This document shows, in pieces, positions 7,871 through 16,477 of a stretch of 64,000 nucleotides of DNA. Below the pieces are notes generated by a model. That model ran no database searches. It was not told the DNA's origin and saw only the letters and a list, made by a program, of their open reading frames with translations. Source of the stretch: Streptomyces fungicidicus (lineage in GTDB: Bacteria; Actinomycetota; Actinomycetes; Streptomycetales; Streptomycetaceae). Position 1 is the stretch's first letter. Each line of letters opens with the position of its first letter. The position numbers and the translations under genes are program-made. The stretch is from positions 3,224,001 through 3,288,000 of the forward strand of contig NZ_CP023407.1 of the NCBI RefSeq assembly GCF_003665435.1, read 5' to 3'.

Positions 7871-9508
7871 ATGGGCAAGGGGGTCAAGGCCGCCGTCGTC
7901 GGGGGTGTCTTCGCGGTGATGCTGGGCGGGGCCGGGTACGGCGCCTACAACATCGTGTCCGCCGTCAGCGGGGGCGGCACCGGCGGGGCGGAGACAAAGA
8001 AGTCCGGGCCGCCGGACGCGGCGGAGGTCGCGGAGACGACCGGCAGTTTCTTCGCGGCTTGGGAGAAGGGCGAGGCCGCGCGGGCGGCGTCGTACACGAA
8101 CGACGCGGAGCAGGCGGGCGCCCTGCTGACGGCGTACGGCGACGACGCCCGCATGGGCGAGGTCGCGATCACGCCCGGCAGGCCCGCCGGGACCACCGTG
8201 CCGTTCACCGTGAAGGCGACCGTCACCTTCGACGGGAAGTCGAAGCCGCTGACGTACCGGAGCGAGCTGACCGTCGTGCGCGGGCAGACCACCGGGCGGC
8301 CGCTGGTCGACTGGGGGCCGTCCGTCGTGCACCCGGACCTGAAGGAGGGGGACACCCTCGTCACCGGGGAGTCCGCGCAGCCGGCCATCGAGGCCGTGGA
8401 CCGCGACGGCAAGGTGCTGACGAAGGAGAAGTACCCCTCGCTCGGCCCGGTCCTGGACACCCTGCGCCAGAAGTACGGGGAGAAGGCGGGCGGCACCCCC
8501 GGCGTCGAACTGGTGATCAGGCACGCCGACGGCGCCACGGGCGAGGCCGCCGCCGACACCCCGCTGCTGACCCTCGCCGAGGGCAGGCCGGGCAGGCTGC
8601 GCACCACCCTCAGCGCCGGGGTGCAGGCCGCGGCCGAGAAGGCGGTGCGGCAGTACGCCGAGTCGTCGGTGGTGGCGGTGAAGCCCAGCACGGGTGAGGT
8701 GCTGGCGGTGGCCAACCACCGCGAGGACGGCTTCAACGCGGCCTTCCAGGGCCGGGTCGCCCCCGGCTCCACCATGAAGATCGTCACCGCCGCCATGCTC
8801 ATCGACAACGGCGTGACCTCGATGAACGGCCCGGCCCCCTGCCCGCCCACCGCGACCTGGCAGAGCCAGACCTTCAAGAACCTCACCGACATGGAGCCGA
8901 ACGAGGGCGCCAGCCTCGCCAACAGCTTCCTGCGCTCCTGCAACACGGCCTTCATCAAGCTCATCGACGAGGAGCCGCTCACCGACTCCTCGCTGACCGA
9001 GGAGGCGCAGGAGCGGTTCGGACTCGGCCGGGACGACTGGAAGACGGGCATCGCCTCCTTCGACGGCAGCGTCCCCGCCTCCGGCGGCCCGGACCGCGCG
9101 GCGAACGCCATCGGCCAGGGCGAGGTGCAGATGAACCCGCTGAACATGGCCTCCGTGACGGCCACCGCCATCACCGGCGCCTTCCGCCAGCCCCACCTGG
9201 TCTCTCCGGAGCTCGACGACCGGGAGCAGGCGCAGGCGCGCGGACTGCGGGCGGACACCGCCGCCCAGCTCAAGCAGATGATGCGGCTCACCGCCACCCA
9301 GGGCACCGCCCAGCAGGCCATGGCGGGGCTCAGCGGCGACATCGGCGCGAAGACCGGTTCCGCCGAGGTGGACGGCAAGGCCACCTCCGACAGCTGGTTC
9401 ACCGGCTTCCGGAACGACGTGGCGGCCGCGGCCATGGCCCAGCAGGGCGGCCACGGCGGCGACGCGGCCGGGCCGATTGTCGCAGCCGTGCTACGAGCGG
9501 GCAGCTGA
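7871..9508 (+). CDS. Class B penicillin-binding protein (MecA-N type), paralogue 1
   Basis: A single-pass membrane D,D-transpeptidase that cross-links peptidoglycan outside the cell. The N-terminal anchor is AAVVGGVFAVMLGGAGYGAY (residues 6-25). An NTF2-like MecA-N domain follows (about 45-165), then the transpeptidase domain. All three active-site boxes are visible: SxxK in APGSTMKIV near residue 300, SxN in RSCNTAF near 358, and KTG in GAKTGSAEVDG near 498. The length of 545 aa fits. The ATG is preceded by GAGGGGGAGCG. The next gene encodes a close paralogue, so this is a tandem duplication, and ssgE is convergent with the pair. Confidence 0.92.
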   Translation: MGKGVKAAVVGGVFAVMLGGAGYGAYNIVSAVSGGGTGGAETKKSGPPDAAEVAETTGSFFAAWEKGEAARAASYTNDAEQAGALLTAYGDDARMGEVAITPGRPAGTTVPFTVKATVTFDGKSKPLTYRSELTVVRGQTTGRPLVDWGPSVVHPDLKEGDTLVTGESAQPAIEAVDRDGKVLTKEKYPSLGPVLDTLRQKYGEKAGGTPGVELVIRHADGATGEAAADTPLLTLAEGRPGRLRTTLSAGVQAAAEKAVRQYAESSVVAVKPSTGEVLAVANHREDGFNAAFQGRVAPGSTMKIVTAAMLIDNGVTSMNGPAPCPPTATWQSQTFKNLTDMEPNEGASLANSFLRSCNTAFIKLIDEEPLTDSSLTEEAQERFGLGRDDWKTGIASFDGSVPASGGPDRAANAIGQGEVQMNPLNMASVTATAITGAFRQPHLVSPELDDREQAQARGLRADTAAQLKQMMRLTATQGTAQQAMAGLSGDIGAKTGSAEVDGKATSDSWFTGFRNDVAAAAMAQQGGHGGDAAGPIVAAVLRAGS

Positions 9509-9621
9509 TCGCGTAACGGACCGGCCGGGACCCTAGGGTGGGGGCCGTCGTCGGTACACGAGCGCCAGAGGCGTCACGAGGGCCGCGGGGGGCCCGGCGG
9601 ACAGCGGAGGAACGGACAGCA

Positions 9622-11289
9622 GTGGGCAACAGAAGGAACGTCGCCGAGCGGCGCAGGACGAGACCCGCCGTGCTCGGCGGAGCGATCGCCGTGGTCGTAG
9701 GCGGCGCCGGATTCGGTGCCTACGCGCTGCTCGGCGGCGGCGACGGGGACGGCACGCGGACGTCCTCCGCGCAGCAGGCCGAGACCGTCAGGACCGGCCC
9801 GCTGTCCGCGGCCGAGGTCACCGGCGCGGCGGAGCGGTTCCTCACCGCCTGGCAGGCCGGGAAGGTGGGCGAGGCGGCCGCCGCCACCGACGACCCGAAG
9901 GCCGCGACCGCCCTGCTCACCTCCTACGCCAAGGACGCCCGGATCGAGGACCTCACCCTCACCGCGGGCGCCCGCACCGGCGGCAAGGTCCCCTTCGCCG
10001 TAAAGGGCACGGTGTCGTACGACGGGGCCGGCAAGCCGCTGGCGTACGACAGCGCGCTGACCGTGGTCCGCCGGGCCGGGGACGGGGAGCCGCGGGTGTC
10101 CTGGCAGCCGTCCGTCGTGCACCCCGAGATGAAGGACGGCGACAAGCTGGTCACCGGCGAGGCCGGCACACCGCCGGTCAAGGCGCTGGACCGGGACGGC
10201 GGTGAGCTGACCACCGCCGACTACCCGTCCCTGGGGTCGGTGCTGGACGGGCTGCGCGAGAAGTACGGGGAGAAGGCGGGCGGCGAGGCCGGCGTCGAGC
10301 TGCGGATCGTACGCGGCAAGGAGTCGAAGAAGGCCGAGCTGTCCGACAAGACCCTCCTGGAGCTGAGCGAGGGCACGCCCGGCACGGTGAAGACCACGCT
10401 GAGCCCCTCCCTGCAGGCCGCCGCCGAGGCCCAGGTGACGAAGAAGGACCGCGCGTCGCTGGTGGTCGTACGCCCGTCGACCGGCGAGATACTCGCGGTG
10501 GCGAACTCCTCGCACGGCTTCAACACCGCGTTCCTGGGTTCGCTCGCCCCGGGTTCCACCATGAAGGTGATCACCTCCTCGCTGCTGATCGAGAAGGGCC
10601 TCGCCTCCATGGACGAGAAGCACCCGTGCCCGAAGTACTTCAGCTACGGCGGCTGGAAGTTCCAGAACGACGACAAGTTCCAGATCAAGGACGGCACGTT
10701 CAAGGCGAGCTTCGCCCGCTCCTGCAACACGGCCTTCATCAGCCAGGCGCCCGAGCTGGCGGACGACGACCTGACCAAGCAGGCCCAGGAGGTCTTCGGG
10801 CTGTCGAGGAACGACTGGCAGGTCGGCGTGCCCACCTTCGACGGCTCGGTCCCGGTGCAGACGAAGGCGCCGATGGCGGCCTCCCTGCTCGGCCAGGGCG
10901 GGGTGCGGATGAACCCGCTGAACATGGCGTCGGTGTCGGCGACCGTGCAGTCCGGCGTGTTCCGGCAGCCGTATCTGGTCTCCCCGGACGTCGACGGACG
11001 GAAGACGGCGACGGCCTCGCGCACCCTGTCGGCCGGCACGCTGGCCCAGCTGCGGGAGATGATGTCGTACACCGCCTCCTACGGCACCGCCGCGGAGGCG
11101 ATGGCCGGGGTGAGCGGTGAGCGGGGCGCCAAGACCGGGTCGGCGGAGGTCGACGGGCAGAAGAAGCCCAACGGCTGGTTCACCGCCTACCGCGGGGACC
11201 TGGCCGCCGCGGGCGTGGTCCAGCGGGGCGGCCACGGCGGCTCGACCGCGGGACCGCTCGTCGCGGCGCTGCTGAAGAGCGGCGGCTGA
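9622..11289 (+). CDS. Class B penicillin-binding protein (MecA-N type), paralogue 2
   Basis: Same architecture as the preceding gene: membrane anchor AIAVVVGGAGFGAYALLGGG, an NTF2-like MecA-N domain, then the transpeptidase with APGSTMKVI (SxxK), RSCNTAF (SxN) and GAKTGSAEVDG (KTG). The two proteins share long identical blocks such as EKYGEKAGG and MNPLNMASVSAT, so they arose by duplication. I chose GTG 9622 (VGNRRNVAERRR), with GCGGAGG 11 bases upstream, over an in-frame GTG at 9538, because the extra 28 residues would put a non-conserved Arg-rich stretch before the anchor. Length 555 aa. The pair probably has specialised roles in growth and sporulation wall synthesis; that is inferred from the ssgE neighbour. 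Confidence 0.92.
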   Translation: MGNRRNVAERRRTRPAVLGGAIAVVVGGAGFGAYALLGGGDGDGTRTSSAQQAETVRTGPLSAAEVTGAAERFLTAWQAGKVGEAAAATDDPKAATALLTSYAKDARIEDLTLTAGARTGGKVPFAVKGTVSYDGAGKPLAYDSALTVVRRAGDGEPRVSWQPSVVHPEMKDGDKLVTGEAGTPPVKALDRDGGELTTADYPSLGSVLDGLREKYGEKAGGEAGVELRIVRGKESKKAELSDKTLLELSEGTPGTVKTTLSPSLQAAAEAQVTKKDRASLVVVRPSTGEILAVANSSHGFNTAFLGSLAPGSTMKVITSSLLIEKGLASMDEKHPCPKYFSYGGWKFQNDDKFQIKDGTFKASFARSCNTAFISQAPELADDDLTKQAQEVFGLSRNDWQVGVPTFDGSVPVQTKAPMAASLLGQGGVRMNPLNMASVSATVQSGVFRQPYLVSPDVDGRKTATASRTLSAGTLAQLREMMSYTASYGTAAEAMAGVSGERGAKTGSAEVDGQKKPNGWFTAYRGDLAAAGVVQRGGHGGSTAGPLVAALLKSGG

Positions 11290-11306
11290 ACGGGCGCCGT
11301 CCGGGG

Positions 11307-11660
11307 TCAGTGCGGGACGGGTTCGGCGGCGCTGTACGTCCGCCGCAGGAACCGCGCCAGGGTCTTGGTCTCGAACTGCACCACCGACACGCCCTGCGCG
11401 GTGTGGAACTCGACCACGGCCTGCACCCGGCCGCACGGCCACACCCTGACCTCGCCCCTGCCCGTGGGGGCGAGCATGCCCCGCTCCAGCAGCTCCCGGT
11501 CGACGATCCATTCCCGGGGCGCGGCGCCCGGAAGGGTCACGCGGACGCAGAGCGGGTCGTCCTCGGGGTCGTAGCGGAGCACGACGGGTACCGCTCCCAC
11601 GTCCTCGTCGAGGACATCGGTGACGACATGGACTCGCGCGTACTGCTCGACAACGGACAT
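11307..11660 (-). CDS. ssgE: SsgA-like sporulation/cell-wall protein (SALP), SsgE type
   Basis: SALPs are small soluble proteins unique to morphologically complex actinomycetes that steer septum-site and wall-synthesis machinery; SsgE is linked to autolytic separation of spores. The 117-aa product begins MSVVEQYARVHVVTDVL and carries the family core with VPVVLRYDPEDDPLCVRV near residue 25 and WIVDRELLERGM near 50. The C-terminus has VVQFETKTLARFLRRTY. In S. coelicolor ssgE sits beside two PBP genes and a cobalt-transport operon, exactly as here, which supports the specific name. It is convergent with the second PBP gene, with 17 bp between stops. Confidence 0.88.
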   Translation of the reverse strand: MSVVEQYARVHVVTDVLDEDVGAVPVVLRYDPEDDPLCVRVTLPGAAPREWIVDRELLERGMLAPTGRGEVRVWPCGRVQAVVEFHTAQGVSVVQFETKTLARFLRRTYSAAEPVPH

Positions 11661-11812
11661 CGTGGGCCCCTTACGCTGCGTCGACCTGCATGAAAGGCGT
11701 GCAGTCCGTATACCCGCCCCCCGTTCAATCGTGCACCGAATCCGGAATTCGCGCGTCCGAGAGGCGCATATCACAGCCGGGGTCAGCGTGAGGTAAAACA
11801 ACCGGCTCGCTC

Positions 11813-11829
11813 TTGCGCAGCGTTTGCAA
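11813..11829 (+). promoter_or_regulatory. Nur-box-like site upstream of the cbiMQO operon
   Basis: The sequence TTGCGC-AGCGT-TTGCAA matches the published Streptomyces Nur-box layout tTGCaa-N5-ttGCAA at all positions except the two weakly conserved ones of the left half. Nur is the nickel-responsive Fur-family repressor of nickel uptake genes. The site ends 20 bp before the GTG of cbiM, where bound repressor would block transcription. This suggests that the operon imports nickel as well as, or instead of, cobalt. Confidence 0.6.
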
Positions 11830-11849
11830 CAGGCCACATCATCGAGTCC

Positions 11850-12920
11850 GTGCACGCACCTGACGGATTCATCAACGCCCCCGTGTCCGCCGCGGTCGGA
11901 GTGGTCGCCGCCGCCGCCGTCGCCGTGAGCCTGCGCGGCGCCCGCCGGGAACTGGGCACGGAGCGCGCCGCGCCCCTGGCCGGGCTGGTGGCGGCGTTCA
12001 TCTTCGCCGTGCAGATGCTGAACTTCCCCGTGGCGGCGGGAACCAGCGGCCATCTGCTCGGCGGCGCCCTCGCCGCGATCCTGGTGGGCCCCTACACGGG
12101 GGTCCTCTGCGTCTCCGTCGTGCTGCTCATGCAGGCCGTCCTCTTCGCCGACGGCGGGCTGACCGCGCTCGGCGTGAACATCACCGACATGGCGATCGTC
12201 ACGACGGTCGTCGCCTACGCGCTCTTCCGCGGTCTGGTGAAGGTGCTGCCGCGCACCCGCCGTTCGGTGACCGCCGCGTCCTTCGTCGCCGCGCTGGCCT
12301 CGGTCCCGGCGTCCGCCGCCGTCTTCACCCTGCTCTACGCGATCGGCGGCACCGCCGACGTCTCGATCGGCAAGGTCGCCACCGCCATGGTGGGCGTGCA
12401 CGTCCTCATCGGCCTCGGCGAGGCCGTGATCACCGCGCTGACCGTCGGCGCCGTCATCGCCGTACGGCCGGACCTGGTGTACGGGGCGCGCGGACTGGGG
12501 CAGCGGCTCAAGCTGCGGGTGAACGGCGAACTCGTCGACGCCCCGGACACCGGGCAGACCGGGGAGCCCGTCCCGGCCGCCGCCCGCTCCCGCCGGAAGG
12601 TCTGGGCCGCCGGCCTGGTCACGTCGCTGCTCCTCGCCGGTTTCGTCAGCTTCTACGCCTCCGCGAACCCCGACGGCCTGGAGAAGGTCGCCACCGACCA
12701 CGGCATCGACGAGAAGGCCGAGGAGCACGCGGCCGCCGGCTCCCCGTTCGCCGACTACGGCGTCGAGGACGTCGACGACGCCCGTCTCTCCGGCGGACTC
12801 GCGGGCGTGATCGGCGTCGGCGTGACGGTCGTCGCCGGCACCGGCGTGTTCTGGCTGGTCCGCAGGCGCCGCGGCGCCGAGACGGCCGACACCGCCGCCC
12901 CCAGCGGCACGAGCGTCTGA
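11850..12920 (+). CDS. cbiM: ECF-type Co/Ni transporter S component CbiM fused to CbiN-like domain
   Basis: CbiM is the substrate-binding membrane subunit of the cobalt/nickel energy-coupling-factor importer. The N-terminus MHAPDGFINA carries the metal-chelating MHxxDG signature, in which the N-terminal amine and His2 take part, so the GTG at 11850 must be the true start. Seven to eight helices follow up to about residue 210, with FPVAAGTSGHLLGG near 61. The last third (210-356) contains a helix, an extracellular loop with NPDGLEKVATDHG (PDGLE motif) and a final helix, which is the CbiN-type domain fused in frame. It heads the operon with cbiQ and cbiO. Confidence 0.93.
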   Translation: MHAPDGFINAPVSAAVGVVAAAAVAVSLRGARRELGTERAAPLAGLVAAFIFAVQMLNFPVAAGTSGHLLGGALAAILVGPYTGVLCVSVVLLMQAVLFADGGLTALGVNITDMAIVTTVVAYALFRGLVKVLPRTRRSVTAASFVAALASVPASAAVFTLLYAIGGTADVSIGKVATAMVGVHVLIGLGEAVITALTVGAVIAVRPDLVYGARGLGQRLKLRVNGELVDAPDTGQTGEPVPAAARSRRKVWAAGLVTSLLLAGFVSFYASANPDGLEKVATDHGIDEKAEEHAAAGSPFADYGVEDVDDARLSGGLAGVIGVGVTVVAGTGVFWLVRRRRGAETADTAAPSGTSV

Positions 12921-12921
12921 C

Positions 12922-13683
12922 GTGGGAGCCGGCCACGCGCACAAGCTCTACCGGCACGGGCGCTCCCCCGTGCACGCCCTGCCGCCGCACACCAAGCTCG
13001 CCGCGGTCTTCGCGTTCGTGCTGGTCGTGGTCTCCACCCCGCGGGAGGCGATGTGGGCGTTCGCGGTCTACGCCGTACTGCTCGCCCTCGTCGCGTACGC
13101 CGCCCGCGTCCCGGCAGGGTTCCTGCTCAAGCGGCTGCTGATCGAGGTCCCGTTCGTCGCCTTCGCCGTCCTCCTGCCGTTCGTGGCGGAGGGCGAGCGG
13201 GTCGGCGTCCTCGGGCTGTCGCTGAGCGTGAACGGACTGTGGGGCGCCTGGAACGTGCTGGCCAAGGGCACCCTCGGAGTGGCCGCCTCGGTCCTCCTCG
13301 CCTCCACCACCGAACTGCGCGACCTGCTGACGGGTCTCCAGCGGCTGAGGCTGCCGCCGCTGCTGGTGCAGATCGCCTCCTTCATGGTCCGCTACGGCGA
13401 CGTCGTCACCGACGAGATGCGGCGCATGCGGATCGCCCGCGAGTCCCGCGGCTTCGAGGCGCGCGGGGTGCGGCACTGGGGCGTCCTCGCCAAGTCGGCG
13501 GGCGCGCTGTTCATCCGCTCCTACGAACGCGGCGAGCGGGTGCACCTCGCGATGCTGAGCCGCGGATACGCCGGTTCCATGCCGGTGATCGACGAGGCGG
13601 CCGCGTCCCGGGCGCAGTGGTCGTACGCCCTCGCCCTCCCCTGTGCCGCCCTCGTCGTGTGTCTGCTGGGATGGACCCTGTGA
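12922..13683 (+). CDS. cbiQ: ECF transporter T component CbiQ
   Basis: CbiQ is the integral-membrane energy-coupling scaffold that links the CbiM substrate unit to the CbiO ATPases. The 253-aa product has several helices (KLAAVFAFVLVVVS; VAFAVLLPFVA). It also carries the two signature coupling motifs: RIARESRGFEARG near residue 172 and HLAMLSRGYAG near 209, both the expected A-R-G type cytoplasmic helices that dock into the ATPase. GTG 12922 starts one base after the cbiM stop. Its 3' end overlaps the cbiO start region, so the three genes are translationally coupled. Confidence 0.92.
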   Translation: MGAGHAHKLYRHGRSPVHALPPHTKLAAVFAFVLVVVSTPREAMWAFAVYAVLLALVAYAARVPAGFLLKRLLIEVPFVAFAVLLPFVAEGERVGVLGLSLSVNGLWGAWNVLAKGTLGVAASVLLASTTELRDLLTGLQRLRLPPLLVQIASFMVRYGDVVTDEMRRMRIARESRGFEARGVRHWGVLAKSAGALFIRSYERGERVHLAMLSRGYAGSMPVIDEAAASRAQWSYALALPCAALVVCLLGWTL

Positions 13684-14441
13684 GTACCGCTTCCCTGGAG
13701 GTCTCCGGCCTCGCCTTCGCCTACCCCGACGGCCATCAGGCCCTGTTCGGCGTCGACTTCTCGATCGCCCGCGGCGAACGGGTCGCGTTGCTCGGCCCGA
13801 ACGGCGCCGGCAAGACCACCCTCGTGCTCCATCTCAACGGCATCCTGACCGGGGGCGCCGGCACGGTGACGGTGGCCGGGCTCGAGGTCGGCAAGCGGCA
13901 CATGGCCGAGGTCCGGCGCCGGGTCGGCATCGTCTTCCAGGACCCGGACGACCAGCTCTTCATGCCGACGGTGCGCGAGGACGTGGCGTTCGGTCCCGCG
14001 GCGGCCGGGCTCCGGGGACCCGAGCTGGAGGAACGGGTCGACCGGGCGCTGGGCCTGGTCGGCATGGCGGAGTTCAAGGACCGCCCGCCGCACCACCTCT
14101 CCTTCGGCCAGCGCCGCCGGGTGGCCGTGGCGACCGTCCTCGCCATGGAGCCGGAGATCCTGGTCCTGGACGAGCCCTCCTCCAACCTGGACCCCGCCTC
14201 CCGCCGCGAACTCGCCGACATCCTGCGCTCCCTGGACGTCACCGTCCTGATGGTCACCCATGACCTGCCCTACGCCCTGGAGCTGTGCCCGCGGTCGCTG
14301 ATCCTCAGCGACGGCGTGATCGCGGCGGACGGCGCCACCGCCGGACTGCTCGCGGACGACGCCCTGATGCGCGCCCACCGCCTGGAGCTTCCCTACGGTT
14401 TCGATCCGCGTTCCGTACCGGCCACGCCCGGCCGTCCGTAG
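13671..14441 (+). CDS. cbiO: ECF transporter ATPase CbiO
   Basis: Cytoplasmic ATPase of the Co/Ni ECF importer; a homodimer is expected because the operon has one A component. Motifs: Walker A LLGPNGAGKTTL near residue 39, Q-loop IVFQDPDDQLFMPTVREDV near 85, signature LSFGQRRRVAVA near 140, Walker B EILVLDEPSSNLDP near 163, and H-loop VTHDLPYALELC. The ATG at 13671 overlaps the cbiQ end. A GTG at 13680 (VSTASLEVSG), overlapping the stop as GTGA, is an equally plausible start. Length about 256 aa. No riboswitch was recognised upstream of the operon. Confidence 0.93.
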   Translation: MDPVSTASLEVSGLAFAYPDGHQALFGVDFSIARGERVALLGPNGAGKTTLVLHLNGILTGGAGTVTVAGLEVGKRHMAEVRRRVGIVFQDPDDQLFMPTVREDVAFGPAAAGLRGPELEERVDRALGLVGMAEFKDRPPHHLSFGQRRRVAVATVLAMEPEILVLDEPSSNLDPASRRELADILRSLDVTVLMVTHDLPYALELCPRSLILSDGVIAADGATAGLLADDALMRAHRLELPYGFDPRSVPATPGRP

Positions 14442-14452
14442 ACAATGGGCGC

Positions 14453-14923
14453 GTGACGAACGAGAAGCCCGCCGAGGAGGGCGCCTCACTGCTGCTCGAC
14501 GAGCAGTTGTGCTTCGCGCTGTACGCCGCCCACCGCGCGGTGACGGCCGCGTACCGTCCGCTCCTCGACGAGCTGGGGCTGACGTATCCGCAGTACCTGG
14601 TCCTGCTGGTGCTCTGGGACCGCGGCGAGACGACCGTCAAGGAGCTCGCGTCCGCCCTGCGGCTCGACTACGGCACGATGTCGCCGCTGCTGAAACGGCT
14701 GGAGACGGCCGGTCTGGTGCACCGGGCGCGTGCCGCGCACGACGAGCGGACGGTGCTGATCGCGCTCACCGGCCGGGGCGAGGAGCTGCGCGAGCGTGCG
14801 GCGGTGCTGCCGGGCGCGCTGCTCTCGGTGGCGGAGCTGAGCGGGCCGGAGGCCGCGCACCTGCGCGCCACGCTGTGGCAGCTGGCCGGCCGCGCGGACG
14901 CGGCGGCGGAGAAGGCCCGCTAG
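14453..14923 (+). CDS. OhrR-like MarR-family redox regulator
   Basis: A small winged-helix repressor of the MarR superfamily. The N-terminal segment DEQLCFALYAAHRAV has the single redox cysteine in the exact OhrR context (LCFALYAA), where organic hydroperoxide oxidation would release DNA. LGLTYPQYLVLLVLWD and the wing region LDYGTMSPLLKRLE are typical of the group. GTG 14453 gives 156 aa. In most bacteria ohrR lies beside the peroxidase gene ohr, but no Ohr/OsmC protein is encoded nearby. Its target is therefore elsewhere, or is the adjacent serine hydrolase. Confidence 0.85.
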   Translation: MTNEKPAEEGASLLLDEQLCFALYAAHRAVTAAYRPLLDELGLTYPQYLVLLVLWDRGETTVKELASALRLDYGTMSPLLKRLETAGLVHRARAAHDERTVLIALTGRGEELRERAAVLPGALLSVAELSGPEAAHLRATLWQLAGRADAAAEKAR

Positions 14924-15040
14924 GGACGGCGGTTCCCCGGCCCGGACCGGGACGCCGGCCGCAGGAATCGCGGGTGAAAAATGGCTGTTACACCCACTGG
15001 CACAGGAGGGTGGAGCGGGCGAGGGGAAGGGACGCGGGAC

Positions 15041-16201
15041 GTGGACGTGCACGGCACAGTGGCGGGGGGCTTCGAGCCGGTCGGGGAGGCGTTCGCGCGG
15101 AACTTCGGCACGCTCGGCGACCGGGGGGCGGCCGTCGCCGTCTACCGGGACGGCCGCAAGGTCGTCGACCTGTGGGCCGGCGTGAAGGACGTCGACGGCA
15201 CCGAGCCCTGGCGCCGGGACACGGCCCAGGTGGTGCGCTCGGCGACCAAGGGCGTCGCCGCCGCCGTACTCCTGCTGCTGCACCAGCGCGGCGAGCTGGA
15301 CCTGGACGCGCCGGTCGGCCACTACTGGCCCGGGTTCAAGGCGCACGGCAAGGAGCGGCTGCTGGTCCGGCACGTGCTGAACCACCGCGCCGGGCTCCCG
15401 GTCCTGGACGACCCGCTCACCCCGGCCGAGGCGGCCGACCCGCCGCGGGCCGCCGAGGCGGTCGCCGCGCAGGCGCCCGCCTGGGAGCCGGGCACCGACC
15501 ACGGCTACCACGCGCTGACCTACGGCTGGCTGGTCGACGAGCTGGTGCGCCGGGTGACCGGCAGGGGCTGCGGCGAGTGGATCGCGTCGGAGATCGCCGC
15601 CCCGCTGGGCCTGGACCTGTGGGTGGGGCTGCCGGACGAGCAGGCCCACCGGGTGGGCACGGTCGGCAGGATCGAGGGCCCCGAGCCCTCCGGAGCGCTC
15701 CGCGCCCGCCCCAAGCGCTCGGTCACCGACGCCTACGCCGACCCGGCCTCCCTCACCCGCCGCACCTTCGCCGCGATCACCCCCTTCCCGGACCACAACG
15801 ACCCGGCGTTCCGCGCGGCGGCCCTGCCCGCCGCCAACGGCATAGCGACGGCGGACGGCCTGGCCCGCTTCTACGCGTCACTCATCGGCCGGGTCGACGG
15901 CGTCCGGCTCCTCGACCCGGCCACCGTCGAGGCCGCCCGCGCCGAGGAGTCGGCGGGCCCCGACCGGGTGCTGGTCGTCGGCACCCGCTTCGGACTCGGC
16001 TACATGCTGCACGGCAGCGCCTCCCCCTTCCTGGCCCCGGGCTCCTTCGGCCACCCGGGCCGCGGCGGCTCCCTCGGCTTCGCCGACCCGGAGTCGGGCA
16101 TCGCCTTCGGCTACGTCACCAACGGCTTCCGCAGGACGGTGACGGCGGACCCCAGGGCCCAGGCGCTGATACGGGCGGTACGGGCCGCGCTCGGCGGCTG
16201 A
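15041..16201 (+). CDS. Serine hydrolase of the beta-lactamase / class C esterase family
   Basis: Beta-lactamase-fold hydrolase of the EstB/DD-peptidase-like group. The catalytic SxxK is SATKGVAAAV near residue 68. A tyrosine motif sits in YHALTYGWLVDELVR near 150, and the third-box equivalent is GHPGRGGSLGFADP near 330, which matches the HxG-type box of esterases rather than KTG. There is no signal peptide, so it should be cytoplasmic. I chose GTG 15041 (VDVHGTVAGGFEPV), preceded by GAGGGGAAGG, over ATG 14981, whose extra 20 residues look unlike the family. It ends directly against the DUF1876 gene on the other strand. Substrate unknown. Confidence 0.85.
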   Translation: MDVHGTVAGGFEPVGEAFARNFGTLGDRGAAVAVYRDGRKVVDLWAGVKDVDGTEPWRRDTAQVVRSATKGVAAAVLLLLHQRGELDLDAPVGHYWPGFKAHGKERLLVRHVLNHRAGLPVLDDPLTPAEAADPPRAAEAVAAQAPAWEPGTDHGYHALTYGWLVDELVRRVTGRGCGEWIASEIAAPLGLDLWVGLPDEQAHRVGTVGRIEGPEPSGALRARPKRSVTDAYADPASLTRRTFAAITPFPDHNDPAFRAAALPAANGIATADGLARFYASLIGRVDGVRLLDPATVEAARAEESAGPDRVLVVGTRFGLGYMLHGSASPFLAPGSFGHPGRGGSLGFADPESGIAFGYVTNGFRRTVTADPRAQALIRAVRAALGG

Positions 16202-16477
16202 TCAGACGTGGATCGGGTGGGAGATCCGGCCCGAGGCGTCGTCGATCTCGCCGTGCGCCTTGGTCAGCATCTGCATGGCGAGTTCGTTCAGCGCCCGCGC
16301 ACCGGCGATCTCCTCCCCGACCCGGGGCTGATTGGAGTCGGTGTGGTGCCGGTTCGCGTGCCCTTCGGCCCGTACCTCGGTGCCGTCGGGCAGCCGGACC
16401 AGGGCGGCGGCGCGGGTCTGCCGCTCGTCCTCCATGAACTCCATCTCGACGTGCCATCCCACTGCGGTGTGCATCAT
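16202..16477 (-). CDS. DUF1876 small protein
   Basis: The 91-aa protein matches the actinobacterial DUF1876 (dsRBD-like fold) family. Recognisable parts are GWHVEMEFMEDERQTRAAA, LPDGTEVRAEGHANRH and IAGARALNELAMQM. Function is unknown. The start is fixed by a perfect Shine-Dalgarno (GGAGGTGATC, minus strand, 16481-16490), the full complement of the 16S 3' end. It is unusually strong for this genome and predicts high translation. Two ATG codons in a row are possible (16477 or 16474). The stop directly abuts the stop of the hydrolase on the opposite strand. Confidence 0.88.
   Translation of the reverse strand: MMHTAVGWHVEMEFMEDERQTRAAALVRLPDGTEVRAEGHANRHHTDSNQPRVGEEIAGARALNELAMQMLTKAHGEIDDASGRISHPIHV

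Noticed and set aside
11661..11849. Cobalamin riboswitch upstream of cbiM
   Set aside because: I could not find a B12 box or the long multi-helix layout in the 190-bp gap; a Nur-like site explains regulation better.
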